Source: Acidimicrobiales bacterium (GTDB taxonomy: Bacteria; Actinomycetota; Acidimicrobiia; Acidimicrobiales; Aldehydirespiratoraceae). Taken from it: a stretch of DNA of 64,000 nucleotides. Below the pieces are notes generated by a model, which did no database searches, was not told the DNA's origin, and saw nothing but the letters and a program-made list of their open reading frames with translations. Shown piece after piece: positions 17,205-26,135 of the stretch (positions within the stretch are counted from its first letter, which is position 1; every line of letters starts with the position of its first letter). Position numbers and translations under genes: made by a program. Location of the stretch: the NCBI GenBank assembly GCA_029263175.1, contig JAJCXZ010000016.1, positions 1-64,000 of the forward strand. The letters run 5' to 3'.

Positions 17205-17876
17205 CTACGGGTCGATCAGTCCCTCACGCACCGCGTACAAGACCGCCTCGGTGCGTGAGTGCAGCTGCAACTTTTGCAGCACATTTCGAACATGGTTGTG
17301 AACCGTGCGCTCCGACAGTTGCAAGTGCGAGGCAATCTCACGATTGCCGCCGCCTTTCGCCATCGCGTCGAGCACGAGAATCTCTCGCTCGGTCAACCCC
17401 GCCGTGCCGTTTCCCGCAAACAAACCACCCGGACGAGCAGCCAACGACCGAAACTCGGCCAGCAGCTTGGCCGCCATCAGTGGGCTGATGAAGCTGTGAC
17501 CCGCCGCTACCGAGCGAACTGCCGCGGCAATCGCCGAGATCGAAACCTCCTTCAGCAGGTAGCCCGAAGCCCCTGCCTTGATCGCCTCGACCAGGTCGTC
17601 GCCCTCATCGGAGACAGTCAGCATCAAGACCCTCACCGGCGGCATCGCCTCAACGATCCGACGGGTGGCCTCGATGCCGTCCATCTCCGGCATACGGACA
17701 TCCATCAGCACCACATCGGGCGCCACCCGTGCACACGAATCGACTGCTTCTGCTCCGTTGCTCGCCTCACCGACGACCTCCAGGTCGTCGGCATCCTCAA
17801 GCTCCATGATCAGACCACGTCGATACAACGCGTGGTCGTCGCAAACCACCACGCGTAGATCCAAGACAGGAGACAC
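17205..17876 (-). CDS. NarL/FixJ-family response regulator (orphan)
   Basis: The 223 residues comprise an N-terminal receiver (acid pair CDD, phosphoacceptor Asp in VVLMDVRMPEMDG near residue 58, Thr in MLTVSD, Lys in YLLKE) and a C-terminal LuxR-type helix-turn-helix (TEREILVLDAMAKGGGNREIA, then SERTVHNHVRNVLQKL). No histidine kinase is nearby. It lies between hpf and secA on the same strand. The GTG start has AGGAGG only 2 bases upstream, so the true start may be a later codon within the first ten residues. Confidence 0.92.
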   Translation of the reverse strand: MSPVLDLRVVVCDDHALYRRGLIMELEDADDLEVVGEASNGAEAVDSCARVAPDVVLMDVRMPEMDGIEATRRIVEAMPPVRVLMLTVSDEGDDLVEAIKAGASGYLLKEVSISAIAAAVRSVAAGHSFISPLMAAKLLAEFRSLAARPGGLFAGNGTAGLTEREILVLDAMAKGGGNREIASHLQLSERTVHNHVRNVLQKLQLHSRTEAVLYAVREGLIDP

Positions 17877-17918
17877 GGCCTCCTATCGGTCAAGCCACAG
17901 AATTGTTGACAGGGCCTC

Positions 17919-18518
17919 TCAGCCCGCTTCGTCAATCAGGCCGACGTCGCCGTCGTCACGGCCGTAGACAACCGCACTGCGGTTTGTCTCCTTGTTGATG
18001 AAGAAGAAGAACCCGTGACCGAGGAGCTCCATCTTGAGCACCGCCTCGTCGGGCGTGAGCGGGCCAAGGTGAAAACGCTTCGTCTTCACGATGCTCGGCA
18101 TCACGTCTTCTTCGGCTTCCTCGATCGAGTCATCGACCGCCAAGGAGCCGCTCACCGCATTCAACGCAACGAGATCAACATCGTCGGTCGCCCGGATCGT
18201 TGTGCCATCACCGTGCTGGCGGCGCTGGATCTTGGTGCGGAGCTTGCGGATCTGACGCTCGAGCTTGGCCTCGGCCATGTCGATCGCCGTGTAGGGATCA
18301 GGAGCATGGACCTTGCAGCGCAGATGGTGTCCGTGCCCCTGGACGACGACCTCACAGAACTCTTTGTCGGATATCCGAGGATTTCGAGCCTCGTCAAAAT
18401 GGACCTCGGCGTGGTCGAGCCCATCGAGGTAGTGATCGAGACCACCAATTTTCTCCTGGATCACCTCCTCCAACCGCGGCGTGATTCTCACGTGCCGTGC
18501 GCTGATGGAAACGTCCAT
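17919..18518 (-). CDS. hpf: ribosome hibernation promoting factor, long form
   Basis: The 199-residue protein has an N-terminal S30AE/YfiA domain (MDVSISARHVRITPRLEEVI onward, ~1-100) and a C-terminal dimerisation domain (VKTKRFHLGPLTPDEAVLKM, ~140-199), joined by a ~40-residue linker. Long HPF binds the 30S decoding centre and dimerises 70S ribosomes into inactive 100S particles. The start at 18518 is preferred over an upstream ATG because GGAGG lies 7 bases before it and the family N-terminus begins exactly there. It follows comF by 65 bases. Confidence 0.95.
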   Translation of the reverse strand: MDVSISARHVRITPRLEEVIQEKIGGLDHYLDGLDHAEVHFDEARNPRISDKEFCEVVVQGHGHHLRCKVHAPDPYTAIDMAEAKLERQIRKLRTKIQRRQHGDGTTIRATDDVDLVALNAVSGSLAVDDSIEEAEEDVMPSIVKTKRFHLGPLTPDEAVLKMELLGHGFFFFINKETNRSAVVYGRDDGDVGLIDEAG

Positions 18519-18583
18519 TCGTTCCTCCGTTAGTCGTGTAATTCTGACGGTACACCCTTTCCATGGGGCGTGGGGTGCCAGGC

Positions 18584-19093
18584 TCACGGGAGGTGACCTT
18601 GGTCCCGAAGAGTGGCTTTCGTGGCGACAAGACAGAAGACATCACCAGCGCCATGCGCCCGGATCACCTCCGCCATTGCTCGCAGGGTGGCACCGGTGGT
18701 CGAGACATCGTCGATGACCAGAACCGACGGCCATCGCCGAAGCCGCCGGCCCGCGGGCACGAGCGATGGGCCCGCAATCCTCCCAGCGCGATCGCGGGTC
18801 GTTTGCGGGGTGTCGCTGCCCCTTCGGGCCATGCGGCGCGCGCTCAGTCCCGTGCGACCCGCCACGGCTCGCGCCAACAACTCACCCTGATCGAAACCGC
18901 GACTTCGCCGGCGCTCGGCGGAGGCCGGTGCCCACGTGACCAGATCCACAATCGGAACCAGAGGCGCCATGGCGTCGGCCAAGACGGTCACTGCTGCCGT
19001 GGCGCGGCCGTACTTCAGTTCGCGGACGAGCTCCGCGGCTTGTCCCTCATGGACCCAACAAGCTCGTACATCGATCGGTCCCAGCGCGGCCAT
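18584..19093 (-). CDS. comF: ComF-family phosphoribosyltransferase-like protein, short form
   Basis: The 169-residue product has the ComF core: RRRSRGFDQGELLA and a PRPP-binding loop VLVIDDVSTTGATL. It lacks the N-terminal cysteine-rich zinc-finger region that most ComF/GntX proteins carry. Such proteins are linked to DNA uptake or purine salvage; the precise role here is unknown. The start is fixed by TAGGGT 6 bases upstream. comF next to hpf and secA is conserved in other actinobacteria. Confidence 0.85.
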   Translation of the reverse strand: MAALGPIDVRACWVHEGQAAELVRELKYGRATAAVTVLADAMAPLVPIVDLVTWAPASAERRRSRGFDQGELLARAVAGRTGLSARRMARRGSDTPQTTRDRAGRIAGPSLVPAGRRLRRWPSVLVIDDVSTTGATLRAMAEVIRAHGAGDVFCLVATKATLRDQGHLP

Positions 19094-19099
19094 GGCCGC

Positions 19100-19105
19100 A
19101 CCCTA
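19100..19105 (-). promoter_or_regulatory. -10 element TAGGGT, comF (leaderless)
   Basis: TAGGGT-GCGGCC-ATG precedes comF. The absence of any SD-like sequence in the spacer supports a leaderless transcript starting the comF-hpf group. Confidence 0.6.
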
Positions 19106-19126
19106 CGAACGGGGTGTGACAGAGAC

Positions 19127-19642
19127 TCAGCCGATCGGGCGGGCAGGGACCCCGACGACGGTCGTGTTCGCCGCGACGTCCTTGGTGACGACGGCGTTGG
19201 CGCCGATCTGAGCGTTGTCACCCACCCGAACCCCGCCGAGGATCCGAGATCCCGCGCCGATGTAGACACCGTCGCCGATCGTCGGGAACTCGTGCTCCTT
19301 CCGCAGCCCGATGGTGACGTTGTGCACGATGGTCACGTTCGAACCGATGCGCGCTGGAGACACCACGGTTCCTGCAGGGTGCGGGACGTACAGTCCGGGC
19401 CCAATCTCGACATGCATCAGAATCTCGAAGGCGTACTTCTTCAGAAGCCGGCGGCTGCACCGCGATGGCACGCCGCGGATTCCTCGCTGCTTCGCGGTCT
19501 GCCCAATTCGGAACCAGAACATCGCCCCGAGAGCCGGGAACTTCCGGATCAACCGCACCGAGCGAAGCAGAGAGGGTGGCTTCTCCTCACCCAGATACAG
19601 GCCTGACCAGCGGTGGGCATCTGCCTTGAAGCTGTCGAGCAT
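19127..19642 (-). CDS. hexapeptide-repeat acetyltransferase, serine acetyltransferase-like
   Basis: The 171-residue protein has an N-terminal helical part and a C-terminal left-handed beta-helix of hexapeptide repeats (IGSNVTIVHNVTIG, IGDGVYIGAGSRILGG, IGANAVVTKDV), ending in GVPARPIG. It would transfer an acetyl group from acetyl-CoA. The CysE-like order suggests serine, but sugar O-acetylation, as in capsule or colanic acid enzymes, is equally possible given the glycan genes elsewhere. A GAGGAA ribosome site precedes the start. It follows the crotonase gene by 9 bases. Confidence 0.85.
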   Translation of the reverse strand: MLDSFKADAHRWSGLYLGEEKPPSLLRSVRLIRKFPALGAMFWFRIGQTAKQRGIRGVPSRCSRRLLKKYAFEILMHVEIGPGLYVPHPAGTVVSPARIGSNVTIVHNVTIGLRKEHEFPTIGDGVYIGAGSRILGGVRVGDNAQIGANAVVTKDVAANTTVVGVPARPIG

Positions 19643-19651
19643 GCGGTTCCT

Positions 19652-20473
19652 CTAGCGGCCGGCGAACTTCGGGGGTCTCCGCTCTACGAAGCTTGCGATC
19701 CCTTCAGTGAAGTCGTCGGTCGCAGCCAGCTCAGCTTGAGTGCCGTTGAAGGCTTCGATTGCCGCCCGTTCACCATCGACCACATACCGGCGCGAGGACG
19801 CCTTCGTAGCCTGGACGGCCAGAGGCGCACCTTCGCAGATCACACCCGCCAACTCGAGGGCCCGCGGATAGACCTCATCAACACCGACGACCTCTTGCAC
19901 AAACCCGCACCGGAGTGCCTCCTCGGCCCCGAACTCGTCGCTGGTGAGCAGGTGATACATCGCGTTTCCCCAACCGCCGCGCTGGACCATCCGGATGGTT
20001 GCGCCGCCTGTCGCGTGGATGCCACGCAGCGGCTCGTGCTGGCGGAAACGGCAATCATCAGCGGCAATCACGATATCGCCCGCCAACATCATCTCGATCC
20101 CCAGGGTGTAGGTGATGCCCTTCACCGCTGAGATGATCGGTTTGCTGCATGCCCGTCCCAGCGCTGTCGGATCGATACGGCCACCGCGGCGCTCGCCCTC
20201 ACCGCCGCCTTTCATCCGCTCGGACCAGCGCGGGAGATCGAGGCCGGCGGTGAAGTGATCACCGTTGGCGTGGATCACCCCGACCCAGAGGTCCGGATCT
20301 TCGTGAAGGCGCGTGAACGCATCGACCATGTCGTCCATCATCTGGGGAGTGAAGCCGTTGAACTTCGCCGGCCGATTGATGGCCATCGTGAGAATGTGAT
20401 CGTCCACAACCATTGTGTCGACGGTGCCGAGGAAGACACCGTCCTCATAGCGGTCGTCGCGGTTGTCGCTCAT
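19652..20473 (-). CDS. crotonase-family protein (enoyl-CoA hydratase/isomerase), one Glu missing
   Basis: This is a 273-residue crotonase fold protein. The oxyanion-hole segments are HFTAGLDL and KGITYTLGIEMMLAGD. Of the two catalytic glutamates of enoyl-CoA hydratase, one is retained (FRQHEPLRG) while the second site reads GNAMYHLL, with Tyr in place of Glu. Hydratase activity is therefore doubtful and an isomerase, hydrolase or other crotonase reaction is more likely. It starts 3 bases after the next crotonase gene ends, and both follow the LLM oxidoreductase gene in one transcript. Confidence 0.88.
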   Translation of the reverse strand: MSDNRDDRYEDGVFLGTVDTMVVDDHILTMAINRPAKFNGFTPQMMDDMVDAFTRLHEDPDLWVGVIHANGDHFTAGLDLPRWSERMKGGGEGERRGGRIDPTALGRACSKPIISAVKGITYTLGIEMMLAGDIVIAADDCRFRQHEPLRGIHATGGATIRMVQRGGWGNAMYHLLTSDEFGAEEALRCGFVQEVVGVDEVYPRALELAGVICEGAPLAVQATKASSRRYVVDGERAAIEAFNGTQAELAATDDFTEGIASFVERRPPKFAGR

Positions 20474-20476
20474 GGA

Positions 20477-21301
20477 TCAGTCCTCGACATCGGCGAAGGC
20501 AGGGGGTCGCTTCTCAAAGAACGCCCTGACGGCCTCGACCTGATTGGGTGTGCCTATCAGGGCACCGATCTCGTCACGCTCATTGCGAAAGCCGGAGGCG
20601 TAGTCCTGAGTGGCGTAGCCGTCGACGAGACGTTTCCCGGCCCGAATGGCGTGCGGGCTCTTGCCGGCGATCGTCCGCGCGAGCTCGAGCGCCTCACCGC
20701 GGGGGTCATCACACATCTTCGTTGCGAGGCCGATGCGGACAGCCTCCTCGCCGTTGACCTCCCGACCGGTCCAGACCATCTCCTTGGCGACATCTGCGCC
20801 GACGAGGCCGGGGAGGATTTGCGTGCATGTCATGTCAGGGCTGATCCCCCAGCGAATCTCGAGCACAGACATGCGCACTTCGGGATGCACGTAACGGATG
20901 TCGCAGCCGATGGCCAGCTGGATGCCGGCCCCGAAGGCCACACCGTGAACAGCCCCGATAACGGGGACCGGTAGTTCGTGGAAGCCCCAGACGGCCTGTT
21001 GGCCTCGGTGGGTGATGCGGCCTTCATCAATCGTCCCGATGCCGCGGTCTTTGTCCGCGTCGTCGGGCCGCGAATCGCTCGCCATGGCCTGGAAGTTGCC
21101 GAAGTCGAGGCCGGCACACCAACTCGGACCGTTGCCCGACAAGACGACGGCTCGGAGCGCAGGCTCGCTGGCAAGGGAATCCGACGCCTCGATGAGCGCC
21201 GCGAACATGCGGCCGTCCATCGCGTTCATCTTGTCGCCGCGGTTCAGGCGCACATCGGCGACGCCCCCGTCGATGTCGATTGTGATGCGTTCGGTGTCCA
21301 T
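20477..21301 (-). CDS. crotonase-family protein, dienoyl-CoA isomerase-like
   Basis: The 274-residue protein has crotonase oxyanion-hole segments (PSWCAGLDFGNF and VHGVAFGAGIQLAIGCD). Its active-site strand reads SVLEIRWGISPDM. The Glu and the Asp eight residues later match the pair used by delta3,5-delta2,4-dienoyl-CoA isomerase, so isomerisation of polyunsaturated acyl-CoA is a reasonable guess. A further Glu is in VAKEMVWTG. Its ATG shares one base with the upstream stop (TGATG), indicating tight coupling to the LLM oxidoreductase gene. Confidence 0.9.
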   Translation of the reverse strand: MDTERITIDIDGGVADVRLNRGDKMNAMDGRMFAALIEASDSLASEPALRAVVLSGNGPSWCAGLDFGNFQAMASDSRPDDADKDRGIGTIDEGRITHRGQQAVWGFHELPVPVIGAVHGVAFGAGIQLAIGCDIRYVHPEVRMSVLEIRWGISPDMTCTQILPGLVGADVAKEMVWTGREVNGEEAVRIGLATKMCDDPRGEALELARTIAGKSPHAIRAGKRLVDGYATQDYASGFRNERDEIGALIGTPNQVEAVRAFFEKRPPAFADVED

Positions 21302-22179
21302 CAGTTGCTCCCAGGGGCAAGCGCCACGAGGGCGTCGTCGTCGGGCCGACCCTGACCGTCTTCAGGGTGCAGCGGGTGAATACAGATGTGCGAGGCACCG
21401 GCGTCAACGTGTTCCTGGAGGCGAGCCTCGATCTGATCGGCGCTTCCCCAGGCGACGATGGCGTCGACGAGGCGGTTGCTCTGAGATGAAATGTCTTCTT
21501 CGGTGAAGCCCATCCGCTTCCAGGCATTCGCGTAGCCCGGGGCCCGGCTGTAGAACCTCAGCACCTTGGCGCCGGTGGCGCGAGCGACGGCTGGATCCTC
21601 GCTCAAGATCACCTTCTGCTCGACGAAGAGTCCCGCATCGGGCCCCATGACCTCTCGGGCCATCGCGGTGTGCTCGGGAGTGGTGTTGTAGGGGTGAGCG
21701 CCCGCCGTCTTCTCGGCCGCGAGTTCGAGCATCCTTGGGCCGAGGGCGGCGAGCACAACCGGGACCGGACTTTGCGGGGCGACAGCGGTGTACATCGAGG
21801 CTTCCATCGCCTCGAGGTAGGTACGCAGGAATGCCAAGGGTTTGTCGTACTCCACACCGCGAACCTTGGTCACGATCGCGGGGCTCGAGACCCCCATGCC
21901 GAGAATCATCCGGCCCCCTGTGGCCTCCGCCACTGTGTTGGCTCCCATCAGCATCACACCGGGGTGCCGGTGGTAGATGTTCGCGATGCCCGACGCCAGC
22001 CCCAACGTGGACGTTGCCGCACCTACCGTCGCGAGCTGGGCGAACGGGTCTCGCCCGAAAGTCTCCCCCACCCACAGTCTCGAATAGCCCAACGCTTCGA
22101 TTCGCTGCCCGAAAGCGACCAGTTGCTCACCGGTCAAGCCTTCGGGCGCGAACCAAACTCCTCGATCACATGTCGTCAT
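21301..22179 (-). CDS. LLM-class F420-dependent oxidoreductase (predicted)
   Basis: The 292-residue luciferase-like TIM barrel has signature segments LWVGETFGRDPFAQLA, GLASGIANIYHRHPGVMLMGANT and GGRMILGMGVSS. In actinobacteria this sequence type usually uses coenzyme F420 rather than FMN, and the window encodes CofD and CofE. The substrate is unknown; the downstream crotonases suggest an acyl or lipid compound. TAACGT lies 8 bases before ATG 22179, so the message is nearly leaderless. Confidence 0.88.
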   Translation of the reverse strand: MTTCDRGVWFAPEGLTGEQLVAFGQRIEALGYSRLWVGETFGRDPFAQLATVGAATSTLGLASGIANIYHRHPGVMLMGANTVAEATGGRMILGMGVSSPAIVTKVRGVEYDKPLAFLRTYLEAMEASMYTAVAPQSPVPVVLAALGPRMLELAAEKTAGAHPYNTTPEHTAMAREVMGPDAGLFVEQKVILSEDPAVARATGAKVLRFYSRAPGYANAWKRMGFTEEDISSQSNRLVDAIVAWGSADQIEARLQEHVDAGASHICIHPLHPEDGQGRPDDDALVALAPGSN

Positions 22180-22186
22180 GGGCGCG

Positions 22187-22192
22187 AACGTT
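22187..22192 (-). promoter_or_regulatory. -10 element TAACGT, LLM oxidoreductase operon
   Basis: TAACGT followed by 8 bases and ATG 22179 heads the three-gene LLM/crotonase/crotonase unit. Confidence 0.5.
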
Positions 22193-22219
22193 AGTGCCCG
22201 CGCACGACGACCCGAGAAC

Positions 22220-23665
<1,446 letters not shown>

Positions 23666-23721
23666 GGTGGGGCCTCCCTGGTTCTCGGTACGGGTTGAAA
23701 GTCCGGGGCCGGGGTCAACTG

Positions 23722-23755
23722 ACACCATCTCTGCGCAGCCCGCAGATGGCAGTGT
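23722..23755 (-). promoter_or_regulatory. hairpin in manA-ahcY gap
   Basis: Within the 101-base gap, 23725-23735 pairs with 23741-23749 around a 5-base loop with a 2-base bulge, and outer bases (22-24 with 53-55) extend it. It precedes a TTGACC hexamer. It could terminate manA transcription or structure the ahcY leader. It does not match the SAH riboswitch consensus as I remember it. Confidence 0.35.
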
Positions 23756-23766
23756 ACGGCGACGAT

Positions 23767-24933
23767 TCAGCCGTCGAGTGCACCTACGGCGGCCCGAAAC
23801 ACCGTGCCGCGGCCCGTGAGCTCGATCGAGGCCTCTTGCGCCGATACCCATGCCGCCGCGCCGCGGTCAATGACTTGCGCGCCGGCATCGACCGCGCCTT
23901 CGGTACAGAGCAGGATTGCCGGGCCGCCACCGATGAGTTGATCGCCGTCGATCTCGATTCGCTGCAGCGAAAACTCGGGAACCGGAGTGTCGTACGTGGC
24001 GACGCCATCGACCAGCGAAGGTCGTTGCACATCCGGCTCGACCGGCGCCGCGTCGACAATGGCGAGAAGCGTGTCGACATCGACATGCTTGAGCGTGAGC
24101 CCGCCGCGTAGCACATTGTCGGAGTTGGCCATCAGCTCCACTCCGGTGCCATGCAGGTAGGCGTGGAGGTTGCCCGCGCCCAGGAAGAGTGCTTCGCCGG
24201 GCGCCAGTGTGATGAGATTGAGCAACAACGCGGTGACCACTCCGGCGTCGCCCGGGTAGCGGTCGCCGAGAGCGACGGCCATGTCGCGTTCACGACGGCC
24301 GAAATCTGATCCGCTCTCACGACATGCCTCGATCACGGGATCAGACAGTGCAGCCGCGCCGGCAGTGCTCAAGGTGAGCAGATTCCCGAGTACCGCGTTC
24401 AACCCGGCGGTCGTCGGCTCGGCTCGCAGGAGCTGACGAACGGAGTCGAGTGCGGTCGTCTCGATCGTTTCGAGGATGGCCAGGGTCGCGATCGGATCCC
24501 GGAAGCCGCACAGCGCATCGAACTCCGTCAGCGCGCAGATGAGTTCCGGTTTGTGGTTCCGATCGCGGAAGGATCTATTCGGCGCATCGACGGCGATACC
24601 TGCCGCGTCCTCACGGTCGAACCCGGCCTCGGCTTCAGCAATCGAGGGATGCGCCTGGAGTGACAGGGGGCTCCCCGCCGCCAGGACCTTCAACAGAAAC
24701 GGCAGGCCACCGAAGCGGTCGGCCACGTCGCCGCCGATCGCCGCGACTGGATCAGCGGCAATCAGGGCGTCGAGCGACTTGCCATCGCCACCAACCGTCG
24801 ACGGCGCCGACGGATGCGCGCCAAGCCAGAGCTCGGCCCAGGGTTCGCCAGTTGCGGGGACACCGAGCAGCTCAGGAATCGACTCGTGCGAACCCCACTC
24901 GTAGTGGCGAACCACGCCTTCAAGCAGCCGCAC
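23767..24933 (-). CDS. manA: mannose-6-phosphate isomerase, class I
   Basis: The 388-residue cupin enzyme interconverts fructose-6-P and mannose-6-P. The zinc ligands are visible: Gln 93 and His 95 in SLQAHPS, Glu 130 in NHKPEL, and a His in the [18 protein letters not shown] segment. It feeds GDP-mannose synthesis with ManB, encoded upstream, and the ManC-like enzyme. It uses a GTG start, 3 bases after the SIS-gene stop. Confidence 0.95.
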   Translation of the reverse strand: MRLLEGVVRHYEWGSHESIPELLGVPATGEPWAELWLGAHPSAPSTVGGDGKSLDALIAADPVAAIGGDVADRFGGLPFLLKVLAAGSPLSLQAHPSIAEAEAGFDREDAAGIAVDAPNRSFRDRNHKPELICALTEFDALCGFRDPIATLAILETIETTALDSVRQLLRAEPTTAGLNAVLGNLLTLSTAGAAALSDPVIEACRESGSDFGRRERDMAVALGDRYPGDAGVVTALLLNLITLAPGEALFLGAGNLHAYLHGTGVELMANSDNVLRGGLTLKHVDVDTLLAIVDAAPVEPDVQRPSLVDGVATYDTPVPEFSLQRIEIDGDQLIGGGPAILLCTEGAVDAGAQVIDRGAAAWVSAQEASIELTGRGTVFRAAVGALDG

Positions 24934-24936
24934 GGC

Positions 24937-25884
24937 TCACTCTGCCGAGCGTCGCCGCAGGAGCGCGGCGGCCACGGCATCAGCCAGAAGCACGAGGTCG
25001 AGGATCTGGGCGAGTGGTCCATCACCCGCGGCAGCAAATGAGTGGATGTCGTCGAAGTGCTCGGGAAGGAGCGCCACGCCGGCGTCAAGGCCATCAGGCT
25101 CGAAATCATGGCGCAGCAAGATCAGGACCGCGCCGTTGCGGGTGGATTCGGCGAGCCGCACGCCGGAGGCGACGTCAGCGGGTCCGGTCGGAAGCCGACG
25201 ACGGACCGCGGCGACATCCCCGACACGATCGAGCTCCTGGACCCAGCGCCGCGCCGCATGTTTCCCAACCGCACCAGCACCGGTGACGATGGCGAGCCGG
25301 TTGTCGAGCGCCGCCGCCAGCGCGTCGATGGTCTTGGTCTCACCGAGCTGGGAGACTCGCTCGCTGAGTTGTTGCGCCGTCTTGGAGATCGCACCGCTCA
25401 TCCCCGTGACGAATCGGAGCCGCTCGAGCACGACGAGTACGGGCACGATCGACACAACCAGACCAGCCGCAGGGCCGGCGTCGGGATCGATCGGCACCAC
25501 CGGGATCTCCCAGTCGATGCAGGCATCGGCGAACGTGCCAGGGGCAGCGACGGCGATGATCCGAGCGCCTGCGGCACGGGCTTCCTCGACCGCCTCGAGA
25601 GGGGCAGTGTTGTCGCCGCCGTCGGAGAGCGCGATGGCGAGTGTGCTCGGCGATACCCACGACGGGCACCGCCCGCCGGTGGCGACGATGGGGATGCTCC
25701 CACGCAGCTCGCAGATTGCAGCGATGACATCGCCGGCCACGCGGCCGGCTCCGATACCCAGGATGATCACCTCGGTGACCCCCTCGGCATCAGGCAAGCC
25801 CTCGGTGTCAGCCGCCGCAACCGCAACGTCGCGAACCTGGTTCGGCAGGTGGCGGACCGAGTCGAGCAGCTCGTCCGGAGTCAT
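24937..25884 (-). CDS. SIS-domain protein, PGI/PMI-like (TobH-type), probably non-catalytic
   Basis: The 315-residue protein has two SIS-like halves similar to bifunctional phosphoglucose/phosphomannose isomerases. The typical sugar-phosphate loop GGSG is GAGR here (GIGAGRVAGDV), the SYSGNT loop is ALSDGGDNT, and the catalytic NEI His/Glu region is not recognisable. It matches the position of the mycobacterial TobH-type protein between manB and manA. It may be a regulatory or structural partner of those enzymes. The start at 25884 lies one base after the Trm112 stop; an upstream ATG would sit inside that gene. Confidence 0.85.
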   Translation of the reverse strand: MTPDELLDSVRHLPNQVRDVAVAAADTEGLPDAEGVTEVIILGIGAGRVAGDVIAAICELRGSIPIVATGGRCPSWVSPSTLAIALSDGGDNTAPLEAVEEARAAGARIIAVAAPGTFADACIDWEIPVVPIDPDAGPAAGLVVSIVPVLVVLERLRFVTGMSGAISKTAQQLSERVSQLGETKTIDALAAALDNRLAIVTGAGAVGKHAARRWVQELDRVGDVAAVRRRLPTGPADVASGVRLAESTRNGAVLILLRHDFEPDGLDAGVALLPEHFDDIHSFAAAGDGPLAQILDLVLLADAVAAALLRRRSAE

Positions 25885-25885
25885 G

Positions 25886-26122
25886 TCAGCCGCCGAAGGT
25901 CGGCGCGATCCCCTCGGACGCGGCCTTGGCCACCAGACGCTCATGCTCGACGTCGTCGACGTCGGTGGCCTCGTCGGGCAACATCACGGGGATACCTTCA
26001 TGGATTCGGTACTGCTTCTTCAGACGGGCGTTGTAGAGAATCGCTTCGTCGGCGAAGTACAGCAGTGCTCCCTTGTCGATCGGACAGGCAAGGATCTCGA
26101 GAAGACGGGCGTCGAGGGTCAT
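25886..26122 (-). CDS. Trm112-family small protein
   Basis: This 78-residue protein has the Trm112/YcaR pattern LEILACPIDKG near the N-terminus, LKKQYRIHEGIPVML in the middle and an acidic tail. Only one Cys (CPID) is present, so the zinc ribbon of the eukaryotic protein is not complete. In eukaryotes Trm112 activates methyltransferases; the bacterial role is poorly defined. Gene order manB-Trm112-SIS-manA is characteristic of actinobacteria. A TAGAAT hexamer 7 bases before the ATG overlaps the manB stop codon. Confidence 0.9.
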   Translation of the reverse strand: MTLDARLLEILACPIDKGALLYFADEAILYNARLKKQYRIHEGIPVMLPDEATDVDDVEHERLVAKAASEGIAPTFGG

Positions 26123-26129
26123 GGGACCG

Positions 26130-26135
26130 ATTCTA
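26130..26135 (-). promoter_or_regulatory. -10 element TAGAAT, Trm112 gene (leaderless)
   Basis: The first three bases of TAGAAT are the manB stop codon. It lies 7 bases before ATG 26122. It may be an internal promoter within the manB operon or a coincidence. Confidence 0.45.

Noticed and set aside
14387..17488. 1033-codon open frame on the plus strand opposite secA
   Set aside because: It is antisense to an unambiguous secA gene, its product is low-complexity (Leu/Val/Arg/His-rich) without domains, and long antisense frames are expected in high-GC coding DNA.
23666..23766. SAH riboswitch upstream of ahcY
   Set aside because: A hairpin is present but the conserved SAH-riboswitch core, as I remember it, is not. 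A covariance search with RF01057 would decide.
23666..23851. N-terminal extension of AhcY to 543 residues
   Set aside because: The extension has no homology and no ribosome site, whereas GGAGG precedes ATG 23665.
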